Part shown: positions 12,401 to 27,400 of the stretch, piece after piece
How the letters are laid out: each line of letters opens with the position of its first letter
Numbering within the stretch: the stretch's first letter is position 1
Assembly: GCA_964035795.1 (NCBI GenBank)
Contig: CAXIVU010000302.1
Span: forward strand, 124,001 to 188,000
Source: Pterobdella sp. o SKG-2022
Taxonomy: Eukaryota > Annelida > Clitellata > Hirudinida > Piscicolidae
Reading direction: 5' to 3'
DNA: 64,000 nucleotides
The notes under the pieces: generated by a model
The model's input: only the letters and a program-made list of their open reading frames with translations
What the model was told of the DNA's origin: nothing
The model's database searches: none
Translations under genes and position numbers: made by a program

Positions 12401-15400
12401 GTTGTTTCTACAGTAGTAACTGTTGGCGTAGATGTAGACAACATTTCTGTCGTTGTTGTCATAATAACAGTTGTTGTTTGCGTTGATTTTGCAATCGTTG
12501 TCGAAACTGTTGTAGCTGTAGCCAATGAAGTTGTTGTCACAGTTATTGTAGTTGGCGTTGTTGTTTCTACAGTAGTAACTGTTGGCGTAGATGTAGACAA
12601 CATTTCTGTCGTTGTTGTCATAATAACAGTTGTTGTTTGCGTTGATTTTGCAATCGTTGTCGAAACTGTTGTAGCTGTAGCCAATGAAGTTGTTGTCACA
12701 GTTATTGTAGTTGGCGTTGTTTTTTCTACAGTAGTAACTGTTGGCGTAGATGTTGACATCATTTCTGTCGTTGTTGTCATAATAACAGTTGTTGTTTGCG
12801 TTGATTTTGCAATTGTTGTCGAAACTGTTGTAGCTGTAGCCATTGAAGTTGTTGTTACAGAAATTGTAGTTGGCGTTGTTGTTTCTACAGTAGTAACTGT
12901 TGGCGTAGATGTTGACATCATTTCTGTCGTTGTTGTCATAATAACAGTTGTTGTTTGCGTTGATTTTGCAATCGTTGTCGAAACTGTTGTAGCTGTAGCC
13001 ATTGAAATTGTTGTTACAGAAATTGTAGTTAGCGTTGTTGTTTCTACAGTAGTAACTGTTGGCGTAGATGTTGACATCATTTCTGTCGTTGTTGTCATAA
13101 TAACAGTTGTTGTTTGCGTTGATTTTGCAATCGTTGTCGAAACTGTTGTAGCTGTAGCCAATGAAGTTGTTGTCACAGTTATTGTAGTTGGCGTTGTTGT
13201 TTCTACAGTAGTAACTGTTGGCGTAAATGTAGACAACATTTCTGTCGTTGTTGTCATAATAACAGTTGTTGTTTGCGTTGATTTTGCAATCGTTGTCGAA
13301 ACTGTTGTAGCTGTAGCCAATGAAGTTGTTGTCACAGTTATTGTAGTTGGCGTTGTTTTTTCTACAGTAGTAACTGTTGGCGTAGATGTAGACAACATTT
13401 CTGTCGTTGTTGTCATAATAACAGTTGTTGTTTGCGTTGATTTTGCAACCGTTGTCGAAACTGTTGTAGCTGTAGCCAATGAAGTTGTTGTCACAGAAAT
13501 TGTAGTTGGCGTTGTTGTTTCTACAGTAGTAACTGTTGGCGTAGATGTAGACAACATTTCTGTCGTTGTTGTCATAATAACAGTTGTTGTTTGCGTTGAT
13601 TTTGCAATCGTTGTCGAAACTGTTGTAGCTGTAGCCATTGAAGTTGTTGTTACAGAAATTGTAGTTGGCGTTGTTGTTTCTACAGTAGTAACTGTTGGCG
13701 TAGATGTAGACAACATTTCTGTCGTTGTTGTCATAATAACAGTTGTTGTTTGCGTTGATTTTGCAATCGTTGTCGAAACTGTTGTAGCTGTAGCCAATGA
13801 AGTTGTTGTCACAGTTATTGTAGTTGGCGTTGTTGTTTCTACAGTAGTAACTGTTGGCGTAGATGTAGACAACATTTCTGTCGTTGTTGTCATAATAACA
13901 GTTGTTGTTTGCGTTGATTTTGCAATCGTTGTCGAAACTGTTGTAGCTGTAGCCATTGAAGTTGTTGTTACAGAAATTGTAGTTGGCGTTGATGTTTCTA
14001 CAGTAATAACTGTTGGCGTAGATGTAGACAACATTTCTGTCGTTGTTGTCATAATAACAGTTGTTGTTTGCGTTGATTTTGCAATCGTTGTCGAAACTGT
14101 TGTAGCTGTAGCCAATGAAGTTGTTGTCACAGAAATTGTAGTTGGCGTTGTTGTTTTTAGAGTAGTAACTGTTGGCGTAGATGTAGACAACATTTCTGTC
14201 GTTGTTGTCATAATAACAGTTGTTGTTTGCGTTGATTTTGCAATCGTTGTCGAAACTGTTGTAGCTGTAGCCAATGAAGTTGTTGTCACAGTTATTGTAG
14301 TTGGCGTTGTTTTTTCTACAGTAGTAACTGTTGGCGTAGATGTTGACATCATTTCTGTCGTTGTTGTCATAATAACAGTTGTTGTTTGCGTTGATTTTGC
14401 AATTGTTGTCGAAACTGTTGTAGCTGTAGCCATTGAAGTTGTTGTTACAGAAATTGTAGTTGGCGTTGTTGTTTCTACAGTAGTAACTGTTGGCGTAGAT
14501 GTTGACATCATTTCTGTCGTTGTTGTCATAATAACAGTTGTTGTTTGCGTTGATTTTGCAATCGTTGTCGAAACTGTTGTAGCTGTAGCCATTGAAATTG
14601 TTGTTACAGAAATTGTAGTTAGCGTTGTTGTTTCTACAGTAGTAACTGTTGGCGTAGATGTTGACATCATTTCTGTCGTTGTTGTCATAATAACAGTTGT
14701 TGTTTGCGTTGATTTTGCAATCGTTGTCGAAACTGTTGTAGCTGTAGCCATTGAAGTTGTTGTTACAGAAATTGTAGTTGGCGTTGTTGTTTTTACAGTA
14801 GTAACTGTTGGCGTAGATGTAGACAACATTTCTGTCGTTGTTGTCATAATAACAGTTGTTGTTTGCGTTGATTTTGCAATCGTTGTCGAAACTGTTGTAG
14901 CTGTAGCCATTGAAGTTATTGTCACAGAAATTGTAGTTGGCGTTGTTGTTTCTACAGTAGTAACTGTTGGCGTAGATGTAGACATCATTTCTGTCGTTGT
15001 TGTCATAATAACAGTTGTTGTTTGCGTTGATTTTGCAATCGTTGTCGAAACTGTTGTAGCTGTAGCCAATGAAGTTGTTGTCACAGAAATTGTAGTTGGC
15101 GTTGTTGTTTCTACAGTAGTAACTGTTGGCGTAGATGTAGACAACATTTCTGTCGTTGTTGTCATAATAACAGTTGTTGTTTGCGTTGATTTTGCAATCG
15201 TTGTCGAAACTGTTGTAGCTGTAGCCAATGAAGTTGTTGTCACAGTTATTGTAGTTGGCGTTGTTTTTTCTACAGTAGTAACTGTTGGCGTAGATGTTGA
15301 CATCATTTCTGTCGTTGTTGTCATAATAACAGTTGTTGTTTGCGTTGATTTTGCAATCGTTGTCGAAACTGTTGTAGCTGTAGCCAATGAAGTTGTTGTC

Positions 15401-18400
15401 ACAGTTATTGTAGTTGGCGTTGTTTTTTCTACAGTAGTAACTGTTGGCGTAGATGTTGACATCATTTCTGTCGTTGTTGTCATAATAACAGTTGTTGTTT
15501 GCGTTGATTTTGCAATTGTTGTCGAAACTGTTGTAGCTGTAGCCATTGAAGTTGTTGTTACAGAAATTGTAGTTGGCGTTGTTGTTTCTACAGTAGTAAC
15601 TGTTGGCGTAGATGTTGACATCATTTCTGTCGTTGTTGTCATAATAACAGTTGTTGTTTGCGTTGATTTTGCAATCGTTGTCGAAACTGTTGTAGCTGTA
15701 GCCATTGAAATTGTTGTTACAGAAATTGTAGTTAGCGTTGTTGTTTCTACAGTAGTAACTGTTGGCGTAGATGTTGACATCATTTCTGTCGTTGTTGTCA
15801 TAATAACAGTTGTTGTTTGCGTTGATTTTGCAATCGTTGTCGAAACTGTTGTAGCTGTAGCCAATGAAGTTGTTGTCACAGTTATTGTAGTTGGCGTTGT
15901 TGTTTCTACAGTAGTAACTGTTGGCGTAAATGTAGACAACATTTCTGTCGTTGTTGTCATAATAACAGTTGTTGTTTGCGTTGATTTTGCAATCGTTGTC
16001 GAAACTGTTGTAGCTGTAGCCAATGAAGTTGTTGTCACAGTTATTGTAGTTGGCGTTGTTTTTTCTACAGTAGTAACTGTTGGCGTAGATGTAGACAACA
16101 TTTCTGTCGTTGTTGTCATAATAACAGTTGTTGTTTGCGTTGATTTTGCAACCGTTGTCGAAACTGTTGTAGCTGTAGCCAATGAAGTTGTTGTCACAGA
16201 AATTGTAGTTGGCGTTGTTGTTTCTACAGTAGTAACTGTTGGCGTAGATGTAGACAACATTTCTGTCGTTGTTGTCATAATAACAGTTGTTGTTTGCGTT
16301 GATTTTGCAATCGTTGTCGAAACTGTTGTAGCTGTAGCCATTGAAGTTGTTGTTACAGAAATTGTAGTTGGCGTTGTTGTTTCTACAGTAATAACTGTTG
16401 GCGTAGATGTAGACAACATTTCTGTCGTTGTTGTCATAATAACAGTTGTTGTTTGCGTTGATTTTGCAATCGTTGTCGAAACTGTTGTAGCTGTAGCCAA
16501 TGAAGTTGTTGTCACAGAAATTGTAGTTGGCGTTGTTGTTTCTACAGTAGTAACTGTTGGCGTAGATGTAGACAACATTTCTGTCGTTGTTGTCATAATA
16601 ACAGTTGTTGTTTGCGTTGATTTTGCAATCGTTGTCGAAACTGTTGTAGCTGTAGCCAATGAAGTTGTTGTCACAGTTATTGTAGTTGGCGTTGTTGTTT
16701 CTACAGTAGTAACTGTTGGCGTAGATGTAGACAACATTTCTGTCGTTGTTGTCATAATAACAGTTGTTGTTTGCGTTGATTTTGCAATCGTTGTCGAAAC
16801 TGTTGTAGCTGTAGCCATTGAAGTTGTTGTTACAGAAATTGTAGTTGGCGTTGATGTTTCTACAGTAATAACTGTTGGCGTAGATGTAGACAACATTTCT
16901 GTCGTTGTTGTCATAATAACAGTTGTTGTTTGCGTTGATTTTGCAATCGTTGTCGAAACTGTTGTAGCTGTAGCCAATGAAGTTGTTGTCACAGAAATTG
17001 TAGTTGGCGTTGTTGTTTTTAGAGTAGTAACTGTTGGCGTAGATGTAGACAACATTTCTGTCGTTGTTGTCATAATAACAGTTGTTGTTTGCGTTGATTT
17101 TGCAATCGTTGTCGAAACTGTTGTAGCTGTAGCCAATGAAGTTGTTGTCACAGTTATTGTAGTTGGCGTTGTTTTTTCTACAGTAGTAACTGTTGGCGTA
17201 GATGTTGACATCATTTCTGTCGTTGTTGTCATAATAACAGTTGTTGTTTGCGTTGATTTTGCAATTGTTGTCGAAACTGTTGTAGCTGTAGCCATTGAAG
17301 TTGTTGTTACAGAAATTGTAGTTGGCGTTGTTGTTTCTACAGTAGTAACTGTTGGCGTAGATGTTGACATCATTTCTGTCGTTGTTGTCATAATAACAGT
17401 TGTTGTTTGCGTTGATTTTGCAATCGTTGTCGAAACTGTTGTAGCTGTAGCCATTGAAATTGTTGTTACAGAAATTGTAGTTAGCGTTGTTGTTTCTACA
17501 GTAGTAACTGTTGGCGTAGATGTTGACATCATTTCTGTCGTTGTTGTCATAATAACAGTTGTTGTTTGCGTTGATTTTGCAATCGTTGTCGAAACTGTTG
17601 TAGCTGTAGCCATTGAAGTTGTTGTTACAGAAATTGTAGTTGGCGTTGTTGTTTTTACAGTAGTAACTGTTGGCGTAGATGTAGACAACATTTCTGTCGT
17701 TGTTGTCATAATAACAGTTGTTGTTTGCGTTGATTTTGCAATCGTTGTCGAAACTGTTGTAGCTGTAGCCATTGAAGTTATTGTCACAGAAATTGTAGTT
17801 GGCGTTGTTGTTTCTACAGTAGTAACTGTTGGCGTAGATGTAGACATCATTTCTGTCGTTGTTGTCATAATAACAGTTGTTGTTTGCGTTGATTTTGCAA
17901 TCGTTGTCGAAACTGTTGTAGCTGTAGCCAATGAAGTTGTTGTCACAGAAATTGTAGTTGGCGTTGTTGTTTCTACAGTAGTAACTGTTGGCGTAGATGT
18001 AGACAACATTTCTGTCGTTGTTGTCATAATAACAGTTGTTGTTTGCGTTGATTTTGCAATCGTTGTCGAAACTGTTGTAGCTGTAGCCAATGAAGTTGTT
18101 GTCACAGTTATTGTAGTTGGCGTTGTTTTTTCTACAGTAGTAACTGTTGGCGTAGATGTTGACATCATTTCTGTCGTTGTTGTCATAATAACAGTTGTTG
18201 TTTGCGTTGATTTTGCAATCGTTGTCGAAACTGTTGTAGCTGTAGCCATTGAAGTTGTTGTTACAGAAATTGTAGTTGGCGTTGTTGTTTCTACAGTAGT
18301 AACTGTTGGCGTAGATGTAGACAACATTTCTGTCGTTGTTGTCATAATAACAGTTGTTGTTTGCGTTGATTTTGCAATCGTTGTCGAAACTGTTGTAGCT

Positions 18401-21400
18401 GTAGCCAATGAAGTTGTTGTCACAGTTATTGTAGTTGGCGTTGTTGTTTCTACAGTAGTAACTGTTGGCGTAGATGTAGACAACATTTCTGTCGTTGTTG
18501 TCATAATAACAGTTGTTGTTTGCGTTGATTTTGCAATCGTTGTCGAAACTGTTGTAGCTGTAGCCAATGAAGTTGTTGTCACAGTTATTGTAGTTGGCGT
18601 TGTTTTTTCTACAGTAGTAACTGTTGGCGTAGATGTTGACATCATTTCTGTCGTTGTTGTCATAATAACAGTTGTTGTTTGCGTTGATTTTGCAATTGTT
18701 GTCGAAACTGTTGTAGCTGTAGCCATTGAAGTTGTTGTTACAGAAATTGTAGTTGGCGTTGTTGTTTCTACAGTAGTAACTGTTGGCGTAGATGTTGACA
18801 TCATTTCTGTCGTTGTTGTCATAATAACAGTTGTTGTTTGCGTTGATTTTGCAATCGTTGTCGAAACTGTTGTAGCTGTAGCCATTGAAATTGTTGTTAC
18901 AGAAATTGTAGTTAGCGTTGTTGTTTCTACAGTAGTAACTGTTGGCGTAGATGTTGACATCATTTCTGTCGTTGTTGTCATAATAACAGTTGTTGTTTGC
19001 GTTGATTTTGCAATCGTTGTCGAAACTGTTGTAGCTGTAGCCATTGAAGTTGTTGTTACAGAAATTGTAGTTGGCGTTGTTGTTTCTACAGTAGTAACTG
19101 TTGGCGTAGATGTAGACAACATTTCTGTCGTTGTTGTCATAATAACAGTTGTTGTTTGCGTTGATTTTGCAATCGTTGTCGAAACTGTTGTAGCTGTAGC
19201 CATTGAAGTTGTTGTCACAGAAATTGTAGTTGGCGTTGTTGTTTCTACAGTAGTAACTGTTGGCGTAGATGTAGACATCATTTCTGTCGTTGTTGTCATA
19301 ATAACAGTTGTTGTTTGCGTTGATTTTGCAATCGTTGTCGAAACTGTTTTAGCTGTAGCCATTGAAGTTGTTGTTACAGAAATTGTAGTTGGCGTTGTTG
19401 TTTCTACAGTAATAACTGTTGGCGTAGATGTAGACAACATTTCTGTCGTTGTTGTCATAATAACAGTTGTTGTTTGCGTTGATTTTGCAATCGTTGTCGA
19501 AACTGTTGTAGCTGTAGCCAATGAAGTTGTTGTCACAGTTATTGTAGTTGGCGTTGTTGTTTCTACAGTAGTAACTGTTGGCGTAGATGTAGACAACATT
19601 TCTGTCGTTGTTGTCATAATAACAGTTGTTGTTTGCGTTGATTTTGCAATCGTTGTCGAAACTGTTGTAGCTGTAGCCAATGAAGTTGTTGTCACAGTTA
19701 TTGTAGTTGGCGTTGTTTTTTCTACAGTAGTAACTGTTGGCGTAGATGTTGACATCATTTCTGTCGTTGTTGTCATAATAACAGTTGTTGTTTGCGTTGA
19801 TTTTGCAATCGTTGTCGAAACTGTTGTAGCTGTAGACATTGAAGTTGTTGTTACAGAAATTGTAGTTGGCGTTGTTGTTTCTACAGTAGTAACTGTTGGC
19901 GTAGATGTTGACATCATTTCTGTCGTTGTTGTCATAATAACAGTTGTTGTTTGCGTTGATTTTGCAATCGTTGTCGAAACTGTTGTAGCTGTAGCCATTG
20001 AAATTGTTGTTACAGAAATTGTAGTTAGCGTTGTTGTTTCTACAGTAGTAACTGTTGGCGTAGATGTTGACATCATTTCTGTCGTTGTTGTCATAATAAC
20101 AGTTGTTGTTTGCGTTGATTTTGCAATCGTTGTCGAAACTGTTGTAGCTGTAGCCAATGAAGTTGTTGTCACAGTTATTGTAGTTGGCGTTGTTGTTTCT
20201 ACAGTAGTAACTGTTGGCGTAGATGTTGACAACATTTCTGTCGTTGTTGTCATAATAACAGTTGTTGTTTGCGTTGATTTTGCAATCGTTGTCGAAACTG
20301 TTGTAGCTGTAGCCAATGAAGTTGTTGTCACAGTTATTGTAGTTGGCGTTGTTTTTTCTACAGTAGTAACTGTTGGCGTAGATGTTGACATCATTTCTGT
20401 CGTTGTTGTCATAATAACAGTTGTTGTTTGCGTTGATTTTGCAATCGTTGTCGAAACTGTTGTAGCTGTAGACATTGAAGTTGTTGTTACAGAAATTGTA
20501 GTTGGCGTTGTTGTTTCTACAGTAGTAACTGTTGGCGTAGATGTTGACATCATTTCTGTCGTTGTTGTCATAATAACAGTTGTTGTTTGCGTTGATTTTG
20601 CAATCGTTGTCGAAACTGTTGTAGCTGTAGCCATTGAAATTGTTGTTACAGAAATTGTAGTTAGCGTTGTTGTTTCTACAGTAGTAACTGTTGGCGTAGA
20701 TGTTGACATCATTTCTGTCGTTGTTGTCATAATAACAGTTGTTGTTTGCGTTGATTTTGCAATCGTTGTCGAAACTGTTGTAGCTGTAGCCATTGAAGTT
20801 GTTGTTACAGAAATTGTAGTTGGCGTTGTTGTTTCTACAGTAGTAACTGTTGGCGTAGATGTAGACAACATTTCTGTCGTTGTTGTCATAATAACAGTTG
20901 TTGTTTGCGTTGATTTTGCAATCGTTGTCGAAACTGTTGTAGCTGTAGCCATTGAAGTTGTTGTCACAGAAATTGTAGTTGGCGTTGTTGTTTCTACAGT
21001 AGTAACTGTTGGCGTAGATGTAGACATCATTTCTGTCGTTGTTGTCATAATAACAGTTGTTGTTTGCGTTGATTTTGCAATCGTTGTCGAAACTGTTGTA
21101 GCTGTAGCCATTGAAGTTGTTGTTACAGAAATTGTAGTTGGCGTTGTTGTTTCTACAGTAATAACTGTTGGCGTAGATGTAGACAACATTTCTGTCGTTG
21201 TTGTCATAATAACAGTTGTTGTTTGCGTTGATTTTGCAATCGTTGTCGAAACTGTTGTAGCTGTAGCCAATGAAGTTGTTGTCACAGTTATTGTAGTTGG
21301 CGTTGTTGTTTCTACAGTAGTAACTGTTGGCGTAGATGTAGACAACATTTCTGTCGTTGTTGTCATAATAACAGTTGTTGTTTGCGTTGATTTTGCAATC

Positions 21401-24400
21401 GTTGTCGAAACTGTTGTAGCTGTAGCCAATGAAGTTGTTGTCACAATTATTGTAGTTGGCGTTGTTTTTTCTACAGTAGTAACTGTTGGCGTAGATGTTG
21501 ACATCATTTCTGTCGTTGTTGTCATAATAACAGTTGTTGTTTGCGTTGATTTTGCAATCGTTGTCGAAACTGTTGTAGCTGTAGACATTGAAGTTGTTGT
21601 TACAGAAATTGTAGTTGGCGTTGTTGTTTCTACAGTAGTAACTGTTGGCGTAGATGTTGACATCATTTCTGTCGTTGTTGTCATAATAACAGTTGTTGTT
21701 TGCGTTGATTTTGCAATCGTTGTCGAAACTGTTGTAGCTGTAGCCATTGAAATTGTTGTTACAGAAATTGTAGTTGGCGTTGTTGCTTCTACAGTAGTAA
21801 CTTTTGGCGTAGATGTTGACATCATTTCTGTCGTTGTTGTCATAATAACAGTTGTTGTTTGCGTTGATTTTGCAATCGTTGTCGAAACTGTTGTAGCTGT
21901 AGCCATTGAAATTGTTGTTACAGAAATTGTAGTTGGCGTTGTTGTTTCTACAGTAGTAACTGTTGGCGTAGATGTAGACAACATTTCTGTCGTTGTTGTC
22001 ATAATAACAGTTGTTGTTTGCGTTGATTTTGCAATCGTTGTCGAAACTGTTGTAGCTGTAGCCAATGAAGTTGTTGTTACAGAAATTGTAGTTGGCGTTG
22101 TTGTTTCTACAGTAAAAACTGTTGGCGTAGATGTAGACAACATTTCTGTCGTTGTTGTCATAATAACAGTTGTTGTTTGCGTTGATTTTGCAATCGTTGT
22201 CGAAACTGTTGTAGCTGTAGCCAATGAAGTTGTTGTCACAGTTATTGTAGTTGGCGTTGTTTTTTCTACAGTAGTAACTGTTGGCGTAGATGTTGACATC
22301 ATTTCTGTCGTTGTTGTCATAATAACAGTTGTTGTTTGCGTTGATTTTGCAATCGTTGTCGAAACTGTTGTAGCTGTAGCCATTGAAGTTGTTGTTACAG
22401 AAATTGTAGTTGGCGTTGTTGTTTCTACAGTAGTAACTGTTGGCGTAGATGTAGACAACATTTCTGTCGTTGTTGTCATAATAACAGTTGTTGTTTGCGT
22501 TGATTTTGCAATCGTTGTCGAAACTGTTGTAGCTGTAGCCATTGAAGTTGTTGTCACAGAAATTGTAGTTGGCGTTGTTGTTTCTACAGTAGTAACTGTT
22601 GGCGTAGATGTAGACATCATTTCTGTCGTTGTTGTCATAATAACAGTTGTTGTTTGCGTTGATTTTGCAATCGTTGTCGAAACTGTTGTAGCTGTAGACA
22701 TTGAAGTTGTTGTTACAGAAATTGTAGTTGGCGTTGTTGTTTCTACAGTAGTAACTGTTGGCGTAGATGTTGACATCATTTCTGTCGTTGTTGTCATAAT
22801 AACAGTTGTTGTTTGCGTTGATTTTGCAATCGTTGTCGAAACTGTTGTAGCTGTAGCCATTGAAATTGTTGTTACAGAAATTGTAGTTAGCGTTGTTGTT
22901 TCTACAGTAGTAACTGTTGGCGTAGATGTTGACATCATTTCTGTCGTTGTTGTCATAATAACAGTTGTTGTTTGCGTTGATTTTGCAATCGTTGTCGAAA
23001 CTGTTGTAGCTGTAGCCATTGAAGTTGTTGTTACAGAAATTGTAGTTGGCGTTGTTGTTTCTACAGTAATAACTGTTGGCGTAGATGTAGACAACATTTC
23101 TGTCGTTGTTGTCATAATAACAGTTGTTGTTTGCGTTGATTTTGCAATCGTTGTCGAAACTGTTGTAGCTGTAGCCAATGAAGTTGTTGTCACAGTTATT
23201 GTAGTTGGCGTTGTTGTGGCTACAGTAGTAACTGTTGGCGTAGATGTAGACAACATTTCTGTCGTTGTTGTCATAATAACAGTTGTTGTTTGCGTTGATT
23301 TTGCAATCGTTGTCGAAACTGTTGTAGCTGTAGCCAATGAAGTTGTTGTCACAGTTATTGTAGTTGGCGTTGTTTTTTCTACAGTAGTAACTGTTGGCGT
23401 AGATGTTGACATCATTTCTGTCGTTGTTGTCATAATAACAGTTGTTGTTTGCGTTGATTTTGCAATCGTTGTCGAAACTGTTGTAGCTGTAGCCATTGAA
23501 GTTGTTGTTACAGAAATTGTAGTTGGCGTTGTTGTTTCTACAGTAGTAACTGTTGGCGTAGATGTAGACAACATTTCTGTCGTTGTTGTCATAATAACAG
23601 TTGTTGTTTGCGTTGATTTTGCAATCGTTGTCGAAACTGTTGTAGCTGTAGCCAATGAAGTTGTTGTCACAGAAATTGTAGTTGGCGTTGTTGTTTCTAC
23701 AGTAGTAACTGTTGGCGTAGATGTAGACAACATTTCTGTCGTTGTTGTCATAATAACAGTTGTTGTTTGCGTTGATTTTGCAATCGTTGTCGAAACTGTT
23801 GTAGCTGTAGCCATTGAAGTTGTTGTCACAGAAATTGTAGTTGGCGTTGTTGTTTCTACAGTAGTAACTGTTGGCGTAGATGTAGACATCATTTCTGTCG
23901 TTGTTGTCATAATAACAGTTGTTGTTTGCGTTGATTTTGCAATCGTTGTCGAAACTGTTGTAGCTGTAGCCAGTGAAGTTGTTGTTACAGAAATTGTAGT
24001 TGGCGTTGTTGTTTCTACAGTAAAAACTGTTGGCGTAGATGTAGACATCATTTCTGTCGTTGTTGTCATAATAACAGTTGTTGTTTGCGTTGATTTTGCA
24101 ATCGTTGTCGAAACTGTTGTAGCTGTAGACATTGAAGTTGTTGTTACAGAAATTGTAGTTGGCGTTGTTGTTTCTACAGTAGTAACTGTTGGCGTAGATG
24201 TTGACATCATTTCTGTCGTTGTTGTCATAATAACAGTTGTTGTTTGCGTTGATTTTGCAATCGTTGTCGAAACTGTTGTAGCTGTAGCCATTGAAATTGT
24301 TGTTACAGAAATTGTAGTTAGCGTTGTTGTTTCTACAGTAGTAACTGTTGGCGTAGATGTTGACATCATTTCTGTCGTTGTTGTCATAATAACAGTTGTT

Positions 24401-27400
24401 GTTTGCGTTGATTTTGCAATCGTTGTCGAAACTGTTGTAGCTGTAGCCATTGAAGTTGTTGTTACAGAAATTGTAGTTGGCGTTGTTGTTTCTACAGTAA
24501 TAACTGTTGGCGTAGATGTAGACAACATTTCTGTCGTTGTTGTCATAATAACAGTTGTTGTTTGCGTTGATTTTGCAATCGTTGTCGAAACTGTTGTAGC
24601 TGTAGCCAATGAAGTTGTTGTCACAGTTATTGTAGTTGGCGTTGTTGTGGCTACAGTAGTAACTGTTGGCGTAGATGTAGACAACATTTCTGTCGTTGTT
24701 GTCATAATAACAGTTGTTGTTTGCGTTGATTTTGCAATCGTTGTCGAAACTGTTGTAGCTGTAGCCAATGAAGTTGTTGTCACAGTTATTGTAGTTGGCG
24801 TTGTTTTTTCTACAGTAGTAACTGTTGGCGTAGATGTTGACATCATTTCTGTCGTTGTTGTCATAATAACAGTTGTTGTTTGCGTTGATTTTGCAATCGT
24901 TGTCGAAACTGTTGTAGCTGTAGCCATTGAAGTTGTTGTTACAGAAATTGTAGTTGGCGTTGTTGTTTCTACAGTAGTAACTGTTGGCGTAGATGTAGAC
25001 AACATTTCTGTCGTTGTTGTCATAATAACAGTTGTTGTTTGCGTTGATTTTGCAATCGTTGTCGAAACTGTTGTAGCTGTAGCCAATGAAGTTGTTGTCA
25101 CAGAAATTGTAGTTGGCGTTGTTGTTTCTACAGTAGTAACTGTTGGCGTAGATGTAGACAACATTTCTGTCGTTGTTGTCATAATAACAGTTGTTGTTTG
25201 CGTTGATTTTGCAATCGTTGTCGAAACTGTTGTAGCTGTAGCCAATGAAGTTGTTGTCACAGTTATTGTAGTTGGCGTTGTTTTTTCTACAGTAGTAACT
25301 GTTGGCGTAGATGTTGACATCATTTCTGTCGTTGTTGTCATAATAACAGTTGTTGTTTGCGTTGATTTTGCAATCGTTGTCGAAACTGTTGTAGCTGTAG
25401 CCATTGAAGTTGTTGTTACAGAAATTGTAGTTGGCGTTGTTGTTTCTACAGTAGTAACTGTTGGCGTAGATGTAGACAACATTTCTGTCGTTGTTGTCAT
25501 AATAACAGTTGTTGTTTGCGTTGATTTTGCAATCGTTGTCGAAACTGTTGTAGCTGTAGCCATTGAAGTTGTTGTCACAGAAATTGTAGTTGGCGTTGTT
25601 GTTTCTACAGTAGTAACTGTTGGCGTAGATGTAGACATCATTTCTGTCGTTGTTGTCATAATAACAGTTGTTGTTTGCGTTGATTTTGCAATCGTTGTCG
25701 AAACTGTTGTAGCTGTAGCCATTGAAGTTGTTGTTACAGAAATTGTAGTTGGCGTTGTTGTTTCTACAGTAAAAACTGTTGGCGTAGATGTAGACAACAT
25801 TTCTGTCGTTGTTGTCATAATAACAGTTGTTGTTTGCGTTGATTTTGCAATCGTTGTCGAAACTGTTGTAGCTGTAGCCAATGAAGTTGTTGTCACAGTT
25901 ATTGTAGTTGGCGTTGTTGTGGCTACAGTAGTAACTGTTGGCGTAGATGTAGACAACATTTCTGTCGTTGTTGTCATAATAACAGTTGTTGTTTGCGTTG
26001 ATTTTGCAATCGTTGTCGAAACTGTTGTAGCTGTAGCCAATGAAGTTGTTGTCACAGTTATTGTAGTTGGCGTTGTTTTTTCTACAGTAGTAACTGTTGG
26101 CGTAGATGTTGACATCATTTCTGTCGTTGTTGTCATAATAACAGTTGTTGTTTGCGTTGATTTTGCAATCGTTGTCGAAACTGTTGTAGCTGTAGCCATT
26201 GAAGTTGTTGTTACAGAAATTGTAGTTGGCGTTGTTGTTTCTACAGTAGTAACTGTTGGCGTAGATGTAGACAACATTTCTGTCGTTGTTGTCATAATAA
26301 CAGTTGTTGTTTGCGTTGATTTTGCAATCGTTGTCGAAACTGTTGTAGCTGTAGCCATTGAAGTTGTTGTCACAGAAATTGTAGTTGGCGTTGTTGTTTC
26401 TACAGTAGTAACTGTTGGCGTAGATGTAGACATCATTTCTGTCGTTGTTGTCATAATAACAGTTGTTGTTTGCGTTGATTTTGCAATCGTTGTCGAAACT
26501 GTTGTAGCTGTAGCCATTGAAGTTGTTGTTACAGAAATTGTAGTTGGCGTTGTTGTTTCTACAGTAAAAACTGTTGGCGTAGATGTAGACAACATTTCTG
26601 TCGTTGTTGTCATAATAACAGTTGTTGTTTGCGTTGATTTTGCAATCGTTGTCGAAACTGTTGTAGCTGTAGCCAATGAAGTTGTTGTCACAGTTATTGT
26701 AGTTGGCGTTGTTTTTTCTACAGTAGTAACTGTTGGCGTAGATGTTGACATCATTTCTGTCGTTGTTGTCATAATAACAGTTGTTGTTTGCGTTGATTTT
26801 GCAATCGTTGTCGAAACTGTTGTAGCTGTAGACATTGAAGTTGTTGTTACAGAAATTGTAGTTGGCGTTGTTGTTTTTACAGTAGTAACTGTTGGCGTAG
26901 ATGTTGACATCATTTCTGTCGTTGTTGTCATAATAACAGTTGTTGTTTGCGTTGATTTTGCAATCGTTGCCGAAACTGTTGTAGCTGTAGCCATTGAAAT
27001 TGTTGTTACAGAAATTGTAGTTGGCGTTGTTGCTTCTACAGTAGTAACTGTTGGCGTAGATGTTGACATCATTTCTGTCGTTGTTGTCATAATAACAGTT
27101 GTTGTTTGCGTTGATTTTGCAATCGTTGTCGAAACTGTTGTAGCTGTAGCCATTGAAGTTGTTGTTACAGAAATTGTAGTTGGCGTTGTTGTTTCTACAG
27201 TAGTAACTGTTGGCGTAGATGTAGACAACATTTCTGTCGTTGTTGTCATAATAACAGTTGTTGTTTGCGTTGATTTTGCAATCGTTGTCGAAACTGTTGT
27301 AGCTGTAGCCAATGAAGTTGTTGTCACAGAAATTGTAGTTGGCGTTGTTGTTTCTACAGTAGTAACTGTTGGCGAAGATGTAGACAACATTTCTGTCGTT

